Below, one piece after another: positions 1 through 7,318 of a stretch of 35,247 nt of DNA. Below the pieces are notes generated by a model. That model was given only the letters and a program-made list of their open reading frames with translations, had not been told where the DNA came from and made no database searches. The translations under genes were made by a program, and so were the position numbers. This stretch comes from Syntrophomonas sp. UBA1376 (lineage in GTDB: Bacteria > Bacillota > Syntrophomonadia > Syntrophomonadales > Syntrophomonadaceae), in assembly GCA_002305535.1 (NCBI GenBank), contig DBRE01000086.1, forward strand, positions 1 through 35,247, in the 5' to 3' direction. Positions within the stretch are counted from its first letter, which is position 1, and each line of letters begins with the position of its first letter.

Positions 1-1088
1 TTATTATCAGCATCAGCAATATAGAGACTGTTGTTATAAGCTGCCAGACCAACGGGACTGCCTAATACCGCAGCACTTACCGGGCCATCGGCTCGTCCGA
101 ACTTGCCGGTGCCCAGCAGAGTAATGACTTCGCCATTGGTTAGAATAGCCCGCACCCGACTATTCCAAGTGTCCGCTACTATCACATGGTCATTATCCAA
201 AACAGCTAAACCTTTAGGAAAATTAAAGGCTGCTTTATCGACTGCACCGTCCTGGAAGCTGCCCTGATAGTAGTCAGTACCGGTCAATAATGTGCCCCGT
301 GACCCGGCCAAGGTTTGTACTTGCCCGTTGCTGGCTTTTCTGATCAATTGGTTGCCGGTGTCGGCGATGTAGAGAACGCCGTGCTTATCCAGTGCCAGAG
401 CGGCCGGTTCGTTGAATAAGGCGGTATCGATGCTGCCATCCTGGTAGCCAGCATTTCCGGAGCTTGAGCCGGCGAAAGTGGTAACAACTCCGGCGGGGTC
501 GATTTTGCGGATAGCATTATTCAAGGTATCGGCTACATAAAGATTACCGCTTTGATCCAGGGCTAAGCCGCTGGGGGAATCGAACTGCGCTTCCAGAGCA
601 GAACCGTTCTTATAACCGGCCTTACCTGTGCCCGCCAACGTGGTGACCTGGCCATCGGCAATTTTGCGGATAACATGGTTCTGGGTGTCGGCCACATAAA
701 TAGTTTCATGCGGTGCTACTACCACTGCTCTGGGCCGGTTGAACTGGGCTGCTGTCGCAGCGCCGTCTTTATAGCCTCCCTGGGGGAAGCCCAAGGAATC
801 CTGGCCATCATTACTCCCCGCCACTGTTTTTACAACTCCATTGGCTATTACTCGAATGGAGTTATTATAGGAATCAGCCAAATAGAGAAGGCCCTGATCA
901 TTCACTGCCAATCCATACGGTGAATAAAACTCTGCCTGGTTAAGGGCTCCATTGGTTAACCCAGGTGCGCCCGTGCCCGTATAAACATGGAGAGCATTCT
1001 CTTGGGCAGATAGGGCCTGAGGAAAACATAGCAGCGAAAATACTATTACCCCGACAAAAAACAGCTTACTGACCGTGAATAAGCGCAT
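1..1088 (-). CDS. Exported NHL-repeat beta-propeller protein (3' part outside the window)
   Basis: This reading frame runs leftward from an ATG at 1086-1088 and stays open to the window edge, so the C-terminus is missing and 362 codons are visible. The first 25 or so residues form a signal peptide: MRLFTVSK, a hydrophobic core, then a probable cleavage near ALSAQE. After it come at least six NHL-type repeats of about 55 residues. Each has a GLAxD/GLAV strand, an L-Y-I/V-AD element, and an NxxIRxI strand (ADSYNNSIRVI, ADTQNHVIRKI, ADTLNNAIRKI, ADTGNQLIRKA, ADTWNSRVRAI). NHL repeats fold as beta-propellers and usually bind protein or ligand outside the cell; no enzymatic domain is seen in the visible part. 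A GGGGTG motif just upstream is a plausible ribosome binding site. The gene is divergent from the PRC-barrel operon. Its function is unknown. Confidence 0.85.
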   Translation of the reverse strand, partial: MRLFTVSKLFFVGVIVFSLLCFPQALSAQENALHVYTGTGAPGLTNGALNQAEFYSPYGLAVNDQGLLYLADSYNNSIRVIANGVVKTVAGSNDGQDSLGFPQGGYKDGAATAAQFNRPRAVVVAPHETIYVADTQNHVIRKIADGQVTTLAGTGKAGYKNGSALEAQFDSPSGLALDQSGNLYVADTLNNAIRKIDPAGVVTTFAGSSSGNAGYQDGSIDTALFNEPAALALDKHGVLYIADTGNQLIRKASNGQVQTLAGSRGTLLTGTDYYQGSFQDGAVDKAAFNFPKGLAVLDNDHVIVADTWNSRVRAILTNGEVITLLGTGKFGRADGPVSAAVLGSPVGLAAYNNSLYIADADN

Positions 1089-1192
1089 AAAAACACCCCG
1101 AATGTAAATATTTTAGATATTGTCTAATATTCCCGTTTTAAATTACTATTCCTGCCAAAATGGATCCAATGAACAATTATTTTTAACCGTAG

Positions 1193-1221
1193 AAATGCTC
1201 CCTAAAGGTGCATTTTTTTTT
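1193..1221 (+). terminator. Terminator-like hairpin in the gap between divergent genes
   Basis: AAATGC at 1193-1198 pairs with GCATTT at 1210-1215, with an inner CC/GG pair and a CTAAA loop. A run of nine T (1213-1221) follows directly. This is the layout of an intrinsic terminator reading rightward, yet no rightward gene lies upstream of it in the window. It could end a short leader or small RNA before the gene at 1266, or be left over from an older arrangement. Confidence 0.55.
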
Positions 1222-1265
1222 GGTCGGGTGAGAAAACTATACTTGACAACAAAGGAGATGGCTCA

Positions 1266-1724
1266 GTGCGAGTAAGGAATATAAAGAATCTTCCTCTGTT
1301 TTTTTCACCAACCGCTTCGATAGTGGGACGGGTGGAACGGGCGGTGATAGGTGATGATCTGCGCCTGGCTTATGTCATCGTTGAGACAGATGAAATGGAA
1401 ACTGGCATGATAAATGCCCAAGATCTGGAGCTTACTGCTGAATCCGTTATTATCCGTGACTTGAATAGTATTAAATCCTACCAACACGGGGAAGAATTAT
1501 CGATATATGAAAGGAAATTGGGAGACCGGATCTATGATGGAGAAGGTAGGGAGATTGGGGCAGTCAGCGACTTTTTTTTATCCAATGATCAAAGAGTCAG
1601 AGAAATTGAGGTCTCAACGGGGGTATTGAGCGATATTTTACAGGGACGCAGTCAAATCCCGGTTGAACAAATACACTGGAAAAGCATCAGCAGTGGTCTG
1701 ATAGAGCAGCAAGGGAGTGATTGA
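1266..1724 (+). CDS. PRC-barrel domain protein
   Basis: The product is 152 aa with a GTG start chosen because AAAGGAG at 1251-1257 lies 8 bases upstream. The protein has two PRC-barrel-like halves. Residues about 1-75 contain a short conserved opening, a GRV strand and a run ending in DLEL. Residues about 78-150 contain GDRIYDGEGREIGAVSDFFL, a typical PRC-barrel pattern (keep the property, identify the residue, describe how it changes). PRC barrels are small beta-barrels found in ribosome maturation factor RimM, photosynthetic reaction centre subunit H and many sporulation or envelope proteins (YlmC/YmxH type). The exact partner cannot be told from sequence. Its stop overlaps the ribosome binding region of the next gene, so the two are probably translated together. 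It opens a four-gene group that ends with an AI-2E-type permease. Confidence 0.8.
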   Translation: MRVRNIKNLPLFFSPTASIVGRVERAVIGDDLRLAYVIVETDEMETGMINAQDLELTAESVIIRDLNSIKSYQHGEELSIYERKLGDRIYDGEGREIGAVSDFFLSNDQRVREIEVSTGVLSDILQGRSQIPVEQIHWKSISSGLIEQQGSD

Positions 1725-1725
1725 A

Positions 1726-1902
1726 TTGATTACTCGTTGTCCCATATGTCGTGGTTTGCAAGTGGGCCGAGTAGGCAGTGACCAATATTATTGTTGGAAC
1801 TGTTTTATGGAGTTTAATTATAATCGCGGCAAGGTGAATCTCTATGAAGTAGCCGAAGATGGAACCTTGATAGCTACAGAACGTTCATCGGGATTACTGT
1901 AA
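1726..1902 (+). CDS. Small zinc-ribbon protein
   Basis: This is a 58-aa protein with two CxxC pairs, CPIC near the N-terminus and CWNC about 20 residues later. That is the signature of a single zinc ribbon; the rest is polar and beta-rich. I chose the TTG at 1726 because AAGGGAG at 1711-1717 sits 8 bases before it. A longer reading from the GTG at 1717 would use bases inside that ribosome binding site as its start. The gene directly follows the PRC-barrel gene and precedes a small membrane protein. Zinc ribbons of this size bind nucleic acid or protein; nothing here says which. The function is not known. Confidence 0.75.
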   Translation: MITRCPICRGLQVGRVGSDQYYCWNCFMEFNYNRGKVNLYEVAEDGTLIATERSSGLL

Positions 1903-1916
1903 ACGGAGGTGGAACT

Positions 1917-2096
1917 ATGAGGGAATGGTCAGCTATGTTGATGGGAGTCGTGCTGGGTGTAGCCGGTACCTGGTATTATCTTAATAATGAAGGTAAGGTC
2001 AATCAGCAGACCCGCCGGATAAAAGCCCGCTCCAGACGGGCTATGGATATGGTCAGCAATATCGGATCATCAGCTGAGGAGATGCTGGAGAGGTAG
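1917..2096 (+). CDS. Small single-pass membrane protein, 59 aa
   Basis: An ATG at 1917-1919 follows GGAGG at about 1905-1909 and opens a 59-aa frame ending in TAG at 2094-2096. Residues about 5-22 (SAMLMGVVLGVAGTWYY) form one membrane span. A basic stretch (RRIKARSRR) and an acidic C-terminus (AEEMLER) follow. The layout resembles small YtxH-type membrane proteins of Firmicutes, but the similarity is only in architecture. It lies 14 bp after the zinc-ribbon gene and 2 bp before the permease gene, so it is almost certainly in the same transcript. It is short enough to be missed by routine gene callers. The strong ribosome binding site and tight spacing are the main arguments that it is real. 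Confidence 0.7.
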   Translation: MREWSAMLMGVVLGVAGTWYYLNNEGKVNQQTRRIKARSRRAMDMVSNIGSSAEEMLER

Positions 2097-2098
2097 CT

Positions 2099-3121
2099 GT
2101 GACAGATTTGAATAGCCGACGTTGGAGCCGTTGGATCTTGGTACTGGTGGTTGTTGCAGCCACCATTTACTTTTTATATAGGGTTCGCGAGGTGACCATG
2201 CCTTTTATCTGGGCTGGTCTGCTGGCCTATTTGCTGTTTAGACCAGTTCAGTTTATAGAAAAGCAAGGTCTCAAAAGAGTATGGGCAATTTTGCTGTTAT
2301 ATGTGGTGATCATAGTAGCACTGGGCACGATCTTCTACTTTGCCCTGCCTGGGTTGATCCGGGAACTGACGGAAATGGCCCGAGCCATCCCTCAGTACGC
2401 TCACGAGGCTCAGCATATGGCAGATCGCCTGCAAAACCTGGATATCCCGGTACGACTAGGGGAAATCGTCAAGGAGAATATCTCCCGGGTCAATGAAGTT
2501 GTGTACCAGGGTTTACGAAATTTTGTGGGGGGCTTGTATAGCTTTCTCAGCAAAGTGTTGGCTATCGTCTTTGCACCGATTCTAGCCTTTTACATACTTA
2601 CCGACTGGGAAAAAATACGAGATTCTTTTCTCAAATTATTTTCTCCGCGGGGACGCCGGGAAGCGCAAGAGTTGTTTTCCTCCCTTGATACAGTTCTTAT
2701 TGAGTTCTTCAAAGGCCATCTGCTGGTAGCTACTTTTGTCGGTGCCATGGTAGGCCTGGCCGCCCTTTTGCTGGGAGTGAAGTTTCCTCTTATGCTGGGG
2801 ATTCTGTCGGGGGTCACCAACCTGATCCCCTACTTCGGGGCATTTCTAGGTGGAGTACCAGCCGTAGCCGTAGCCTTGACTGAATCCTGGCAACTAGGTT
2901 TATATATGACCCTGGCCATATTTGTTATTCAGCAGGTGGAAGGCAATCTGATCACTCCCAAAGTTATCGGTGGCAAACTGGGCATACACCCGCTGCTGAT
3001 AGTGTTCTCCCTGTTGGCGGGCGGGAAACTATGGGGTATTTGGGGCATGCTGGTAGCGGTTCCTTTGGCAGCGGTGTTGAAAGTCTTGGTCAGCTGGTTG
3101 TATTTGAAATTAGTGGAGTAA
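2099..3121 (+). CDS. AI-2E family transporter / permease (UPF0118, YtvI-like)
   Basis: This 340-aa integral membrane protein has a GTG start with GGAGAGG just upstream. About eight hydrophobic segments are visible: two near the N-terminus (residues about 15-55), one at about 62-85, one at about 145-170, and a C-terminal set from about 210 to 335. The segment GILSGVTNLIPYFGAFLGGVPA (about 233-254) and the later LITPKVIGGKLGIHPLLI are hallmarks of the AI-2E exporter/UPF0118 family. Members include autoinducer-2 exporters, Na+/H+ antiporters and sporulation proteins of the YtvI type. Substrate cannot be predicted by eye. It is the last gene of the PRC-barrel group and lies 115 bp before alaS, an arrangement consistent with one operon or with a separate alaS promoter. 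Confidence 0.88.
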   Translation: MTDLNSRRWSRWILVLVVVAATIYFLYRVREVTMPFIWAGLLAYLLFRPVQFIEKQGLKRVWAILLLYVVIIVALGTIFYFALPGLIRELTEMARAIPQYAHEAQHMADRLQNLDIPVRLGEIVKENISRVNEVVYQGLRNFVGGLYSFLSKVLAIVFAPILAFYILTDWEKIRDSFLKLFSPRGRREAQELFSSLDTVLIEFFKGHLLVATFVGAMVGLAALLLGVKFPLMLGILSGVTNLIPYFGAFLGGVPAVAVALTESWQLGLYMTLAIFVIQQVEGNLITPKVIGGKLGIHPLLIVFSLLAGGKLWGIWGMLVAVPLAAVLKVLVSWLYLKLVE

Positions 3122-3236
3122 TCTCACTGGCAATTGACACAACCCCTTAGATAAAAGAAAATAAGTAGACAAGTTATTGTAGTCTGTTTAAACATAAAAT
3201 GCGCAGATCACTAGTGGGAAAGAGGAGGCTACCAAC

Positions 3237-5873
3237 GTGTGGACCAGTAACCAAATCCGTAAAACCTTCCTGGAATATTTCCAGCAGCATAACCATACCA
3301 TAGTAGACAGTTCATCATTGGTTCCAGTCAATGATCCAACTCTGCTATTTACTAATGCCGGTATGAATCAGTTTAAGGATGTGTTCCTAGGAATAGACCG
3401 CCGCAACTACGTACGGGCTACTACTTCACAGAAATGTGTGCGAGCGGGCGGAAAACATAATGATTTAGATACTGTGGGAAGGACTCCCCGACATCATACT
3501 TTTTTCGAAATGCTGGGTAATTTTTCTTTTGGTGATTATTTTAAAGATGAGGCTATTCACCTGGCCTGGGATTTCTTGACCCAGGTAGTCAAACTGCCTC
3601 AGGAGCAACTCTATGCTACGGTCTATAAGGACGATGACCAGGCTGCGGAAATTTGGGCTGATAAAATAGGTATCCCGCCCCACCGCATAATTCGCTTGGG
3701 CGAAAAGGACAATTTCTGGAGTATGGGAGATACTGGACCCTGCGGCCCCTGCAGCGAAATCATTTTTGACCGGGGCCAGGAACATGCCTGTGGTGATAAC
3801 TGTGCTATCGGCGACTGTGACTGCGACCGTTGGCTGGAGATATGGAATTTGGTATTTATGCAGTACAACCGGGATGAAGCCGGGGTCATGACCCCTCTGC
3901 CGCGTCCTAGCATTGACACCGGTATGGGCCTGGAAAGGCTGACTTCCATCCTGCAGGGTGTGGCTAGCAACTTTGATACTGATTTATTCCTGCCCATTAT
4001 TGCCCAGATCGAGACCCTGACCGGGCAAAAATACGATCCGGGAGAAAAAGGGTTCCCATTCCGGGTTATTGCCGATCACAGTCGGGCCTGCACCTTTTTG
4101 ATAGCAGATGGAGTTCTGCCCAGTAATGATGGACGAGGCTATGTTTTACGCCGGATCCTGCGCCGGGCGGTGCGATTTGGCAAACTATTGGGCATCGATC
4201 AGCCCTTCCTATATAAGAATGTGGACGTAGTATGCAGTTTGATGCAGGAGGCTTATCCTTATTTAGGTGAACGCCGTGACTTTGTAGCCCAGGTCATCCG
4301 CATGGAAGAAGAACGCTTTTTCGTTACTCTCAATGAAGGGCTCAAGAAAGTTGAAGAGATCCTGCAACAAAGCCGTCAGCGGGGTGAAAATATCATCGAT
4401 GGTGAAGCGGCCTTCATGCTCTATGATACTTTTGGTTTCCCGCTGGATTTGACCGAAGATGTAGCCAGTGAAAATAATTTTACTGTGGATACGGTTGGAT
4501 TCAACCGCATGATGGAGGAACAACGTAATAGAGCTCGCCAGGCTAACCAGGGCGAAACCGCTTTTGTCCAGGATCGCCTCTTGGCGGAATTGCTGGCTTC
4601 AGTACCAGACGTAGAATTTACCGGTTATGATAGTCTGCAGGAGGAGTCTACAATTGTGGCTCTGGTGCAAAATGAGGCTCGAGTCGCCCAGGTCACCGGG
4701 GGAGAGGTGATGCTGGTAAGCGCATCCACTCCCTTCTATGCCGAAAGTGGCGGTCAAGTCAGCGATAGTGGTGTCATTCAAGGGCCTAATGGGGTGATGG
4801 AGGTGCGCTCAGTTCATAAAACAGCGGACTGGATCATCCATCTGGGCGTGGTAGACGGATCCTTTCAAGAAGGACAATCTGTACAGCTTAAGGTAGAAAA
4901 CGGTCTGCGCCTGGATACGGCTCGCAACCATACCGCCACCCACCTTCTGCATCGAGCTTTGCGCCAGGTTTTGGGCGACCATGCCCAGCAAAAGGGCTCT
5001 CTGGTGGAACCCGATCGTCTGCGTTTTGACTTTTCTCATTTGTCTCCGGTAAGTGAGGAGGAACTTGAGGATATAGAGCTGCGTGTGAATCAAGCTATTT
5101 GGAATAATTATCAGGTGGCCACCGCTGTTACAGGAATAGATGAAGCCAGAAAGATGGGAGCCATAGCCTTGTTCGGCGAGAAATATGATGACCAGGTGCG
5201 GATAGTACAGGTAGGGGATTTCAGTATGGAGCTATGCGGAGGAACCCACATCTCCAGTACTGGTCAGATCGGCTTGTTTAAGATCCTAAGTGAAGGCAGT
5301 GTTGGGGCAGGCCTGCGTCGCATAGAGGCAGTTACCGGACGCAGCGCCTGGCAGTACGTTAACAGCCTGGCGCAGGAACTGAAAACCTCAGCCCAGCTGT
5401 TAAAAACCACTCCTCAGGAGGTCAGCCATCGGGTGGAGCAATTGCATCACCAGTTGCGTGAACGGGAGCGGGAGTTGGAAACCCTGAAAGCCCAGATGAC
5501 CAAAGCCGCCAGCCAGGATCTGCTGGAAAAGGCGGAAACAGTTGGCGAGGCTAAAGTGCTGATCGAGTCGGTAACGGCAGCTGATGCGAACAGTCTTCGT
5601 CAGAACGCGGAAATGCTGCGGGACAAACTAGGGACGGCGGTAGTTTTACTGGGGTCAGTCACTAATGGCAAGGTGTTGTTCGTGTGTTTTGTTAGCCCCG
5701 AACTGGTGAAAAGAGGAATCAATGCCGGCCAGATAGTAGCTGCCGCCGCTCGGGTAGCCGGGGGTGGCGGAGGAGGAAGAGCCGATATGGCTCAAGCTGG
5801 TGGCAAAGACCCGGCTAAGCTGAAGGAGGCTTTAGCATCCGCCCGGCAAATGGTAGAAAAAACCTTGCAATAA
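3237..5873 (+). CDS. alaS: Alanine--tRNA ligase
   Basis: AlaRS charges tRNA-Ala with alanine in the cytoplasm. The 878-aa length is normal for bacteria. The start is GTG at 3237, 8 bases after AGGAGG (3223-3228). The class II catalytic domain covers about residues 1-240, including TSQKCVRAGGKHNDL, TPRHHTFFEMLGNFSFGDY and the late motif GMGLERL. The editing domain carries the zinc ligands H565 and H569 (HTATH) and C667 and H671 (CGGTH). A coiled region at about 700-770 leads to the C-terminal DHHA1 domain with its six-glycine run and RADMAQAGG at about 842-857. All expected motifs are intact. The upstream gap is only 115 bp, too short for a T-box leader. ireB and ruvX follow, as in other Firmicutes. 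Confidence 0.98.
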   Translation: MWTSNQIRKTFLEYFQQHNHTIVDSSSLVPVNDPTLLFTNAGMNQFKDVFLGIDRRNYVRATTSQKCVRAGGKHNDLDTVGRTPRHHTFFEMLGNFSFGDYFKDEAIHLAWDFLTQVVKLPQEQLYATVYKDDDQAAEIWADKIGIPPHRIIRLGEKDNFWSMGDTGPCGPCSEIIFDRGQEHACGDNCAIGDCDCDRWLEIWNLVFMQYNRDEAGVMTPLPRPSIDTGMGLERLTSILQGVASNFDTDLFLPIIAQIETLTGQKYDPGEKGFPFRVIADHSRACTFLIADGVLPSNDGRGYVLRRILRRAVRFGKLLGIDQPFLYKNVDVVCSLMQEAYPYLGERRDFVAQVIRMEEERFFVTLNEGLKKVEEILQQSRQRGENIIDGEAAFMLYDTFGFPLDLTEDVASENNFTVDTVGFNRMMEEQRNRARQANQGETAFVQDRLLAELLASVPDVEFTGYDSLQEESTIVALVQNEARVAQVTGGEVMLVSASTPFYAESGGQVSDSGVIQGPNGVMEVRSVHKTADWIIHLGVVDGSFQEGQSVQLKVENGLRLDTARNHTATHLLHRALRQVLGDHAQQKGSLVEPDRLRFDFSHLSPVSEEELEDIELRVNQAIWNNYQVATAVTGIDEARKMGAIALFGEKYDDQVRIVQVGDFSMELCGGTHISSTGQIGLFKILSEGSVGAGLRRIEAVTGRSAWQYVNSLAQELKTSAQLLKTTPQEVSHRVEQLHHQLRERERELETLKAQMTKAASQDLLEKAETVGEAKVLIESVTAADANSLRQNAEMLRDKLGTAVVLLGSVTNGKVLFVCFVSPELVKRGINAGQIVAAAARVAGGGGGGRADMAQAGGKDPAKLKEALASARQMVEKTLQ

Positions 5874-5929
5874 ACAAAGGATAAGCGGCTCACAGCGTAG
5901 AAAACTTGCACTCTAAGGAGGTGTTAGTC

Positions 5930-6184
5930 ATGCCTCAGGGATCAGATAAAACAGTCAGCTTCAAACTGGATCGCGAAAGCGAAGAGAAGGTGCGTGCTAT
6001 TCTGCAGGAGGTTTACCAGGCCTTGGCCGAAAAAGGCTATAACCCCATCAATCAACTGGTGGGTTATATGATATCTGGCGACCCTGCCTACATAACCAGT
6101 CATAATGAAGCCCGTCATCTCATTTGTAAAATTGAACGGGACGAGGTTCTGGAAGTCCTGTTAAAGAGCTATTTGCAGAAGTGA
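5930..6184 (+). CDS. ireB: IreB family regulatory phosphoprotein (UPF0297/DUF965)
   Basis: The product is 84 aa from the ATG at 5930, which is preceded by AAGGAGG at 5915-5921. A TTG further upstream is in frame but would place the ribosome binding site inside the gene. The protein matches the small UPF0297 family throughout: a TVSFKLDRESEEKVRAIL start, a VYQALAEKGYNPINQLVGY centre, and GDPAYITSHNEAR in the second half. In Enterococcus faecalis IreB is a substrate of the PASTA kinase IreK and tunes cephalosporin tolerance; the B. subtilis relative is YrzL. No kinase gene lies in this window. It sits between alaS and ruvX, the conserved position. Confidence 0.93.
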   Translation: MPQGSDKTVSFKLDRESEEKVRAILQEVYQALAEKGYNPINQLVGYMISGDPAYITSHNEARHLICKIERDEVLEVLLKSYLQK

Positions 6185-6205
6185 TAGAGTCTGAGATTAC
6201 GAAGG

Positions 6206-6275
6206 TGTCATCCTGAGGAGGGACGACCGACACAGGGACGACACAAGGGGACGGTTCTGTTGTGTCCCTTGTGTC
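6206..6275. repeat. Intergenic mosaic repeat with 10-bp inverted repeat
   Basis: 6206-6230 (TGTCATCCTGAGG then a GACGACCGA end) is nearly identical to 13425-13450 in another gap. It is followed by GACACAAGGG at 6240-6249 and its exact inverse CCCTTGTGTC at 6266-6275, around a 16-base loop. The gap lies between ireB and ruvX. Both parts look like dispersed, non-coding chromosomal repeats. Confidence 0.6.
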
Positions 6276-6338
6276 CTCCGATATACCTCGCGTTCTAGCA
6301 GGTGAGCGAAGTAGTAATAAGTATACGAAGGAAATATT

Positions 6339-6770
6339 ATGAGAATAATGGGCTTAGATGTGGGAGAAAAGCGCATCGGGATTGCTGTCAGTGACCCCAT
6401 GGGATGGACAGCTCAAGGTCATTCGGTATTGCAACGCAGTAGTCTTACCAAGGATCTGGCTAAACTTAGGGAACTGTGTCAGCAGTTGGAATGTGAGTTG
6501 CTGGTGGTAGGACTGCCGCGCAATATGGACGGAACTCTGGGTCCCAAAGCCGAGGAGATCCTAGAGTTTGGCGGAAGTTTGCAGGAAAATCTCGGCTTGC
6601 CTATAGAGTATTGGGATGAGCGTCTTACTACTCGTAGTGCTGAGCGTGTCCTTATCGAAGCCGATATATCAAGACGCAAGCGTAAACAGGTTATTGACAA
6701 AGTGGCGGCAGTCTATATCCTACAAAGTTACCTTGATGCCCAAAACCAAAATCATAGGTTTGACAAGTAA
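6339..6770 (+). CDS. ruvX: RuvX/YqgF family RNase H-fold nuclease
   Basis: The 143-aa product starts MRIMGLDVGEKRIGIAVSD, the RNase H-fold opening with the first catalytic aspartate in LDVG. ELLVVGLPRNMDGT (about 51-64) and YWDERLTTRSAE (about 92-103) follow, and VDKVAAVYILQSYLD (about 119-134) closes with a late acidic residue. Family members are proposed to resolve Holliday junctions and to mature the 5' end of pre-16S rRNA. Length and motifs are normal. The ribosome binding site GAAGG is modest. The gene is separated from ireB by a 154-bp gap with repeat elements, so it may depend on read-through or a local promoter. Confidence 0.95.
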   Translation: MRIMGLDVGEKRIGIAVSDPMGWTAQGHSVLQRSSLTKDLAKLRELCQQLECELLVVGLPRNMDGTLGPKAEEILEFGGSLQENLGLPIEYWDERLTTRSAERVLIEADISRRKRKQVIDKVAAVYILQSYLDAQNQNHRFDK

Positions 6771-6818
6771 AGCAGGTAAATATTAGAATGTGACTAGTTT
6801 TCGAAATGAGGTGAAGAA

Positions 6819-7118
6819 ATGACCCATGAGGAGATATTTGATGAAGAGTATCCCATACTGGTTCTGGTAGATGACGAAGGAGTAGAGCATCAGTTTGAAC
6901 TGCTGGCGGAACTGGAAATTGAGCAGGATGTTTACCGGGTTTTAGTTCCTCTGGAAGACGAAGAGGAATTGGCAGATGAAGAAGAGATCGAAGTCATCAT
7001 TCTCAAAGTAGTCCATGATGAGGAAGGCAATGAGTTCCTGAGTGATATAGAAGATGACGAGGAATGGGAGCGAGTGGCTGACGCTTGGCAAGAACTGGTG
7101 GAGTCCGAAGAACTGTAA
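6819..7118 (+). CDS. DUF1292 acidic protein (YrzB-like)
   Basis: The 99-aa product is strikingly acidic, with runs such as EDEEELADEEEIEVI and DIEDDEEWE. The core pattern (ILVLVDDEGVEHQFELL, YRVLVPLEDE, IIKVVHDEEG-like strand) matches the DUF1292 family, whose B. subtilis member YrzB occupies the same place after yrrK (ruvX). The function of the family is not established. It starts at an ATG after GAGGTGAAGAA. A strong terminator at 7127-7164 follows directly, so this gene ends the alaS-ireB-ruvX transcription unit. Confidence 0.88.
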   Translation: MTHEEIFDEEYPILVLVDDEGVEHQFELLAELEIEQDVYRVLVPLEDEEELADEEEIEVIILKVVHDEEGNEFLSDIEDDEEWERVADAWQELVESEEL

Positions 7119-7126
7119 ACATAGCG

Positions 7127-7164
7127 AAACAGGGGAGAAGCAGGGACTTCTGCCCTGTTTTTTT
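7127..7164 (+). terminator. Rho-independent terminator after the DUF1292 gene
   Basis: AAACAGGG (7127-7134) pairs with CCCTGTTT (7153-7160), and inside it AGAAG (7136-7140) pairs with CTTCT (7147-7151). A run of seven T (7158-7164) follows. It closes the alaS-ireB-ruvX-DUF1292 unit. Confidence 0.9.
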
Positions 7165-7318
7165 GTGAAAAACTGTATTCACATGGGTGGATTAATCTAG
7201 ACTATAAGCGAGGACTTATTCTTTATTTAAACTACTGCTAGGCTGGGGACGATAATATCGTATAATAGTGAAAGAGGAGAATAAGCTGTACTACATTCTA
7301 GGTTGTGGGGGTTAATTC

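Noticed and set aside
1243..1248. TTGACA as -35 for the PRC-barrel gene
   Set aside because: A matching -10 would fall on the start codon at 1266, so it cannot serve this gene.
3122..3236. T-box leader or clear promoter before alaS
   Set aside because: The gap is only 115 bp, too short for a T-box. TTGACA at 3134-3139 has no acceptable -10 at 16-18 bp.
6197..6400. Minus-strand ORF over the ireB-ruvX gap
   Set aside because: It consists of repeat sequence and overlaps the ruvX start.
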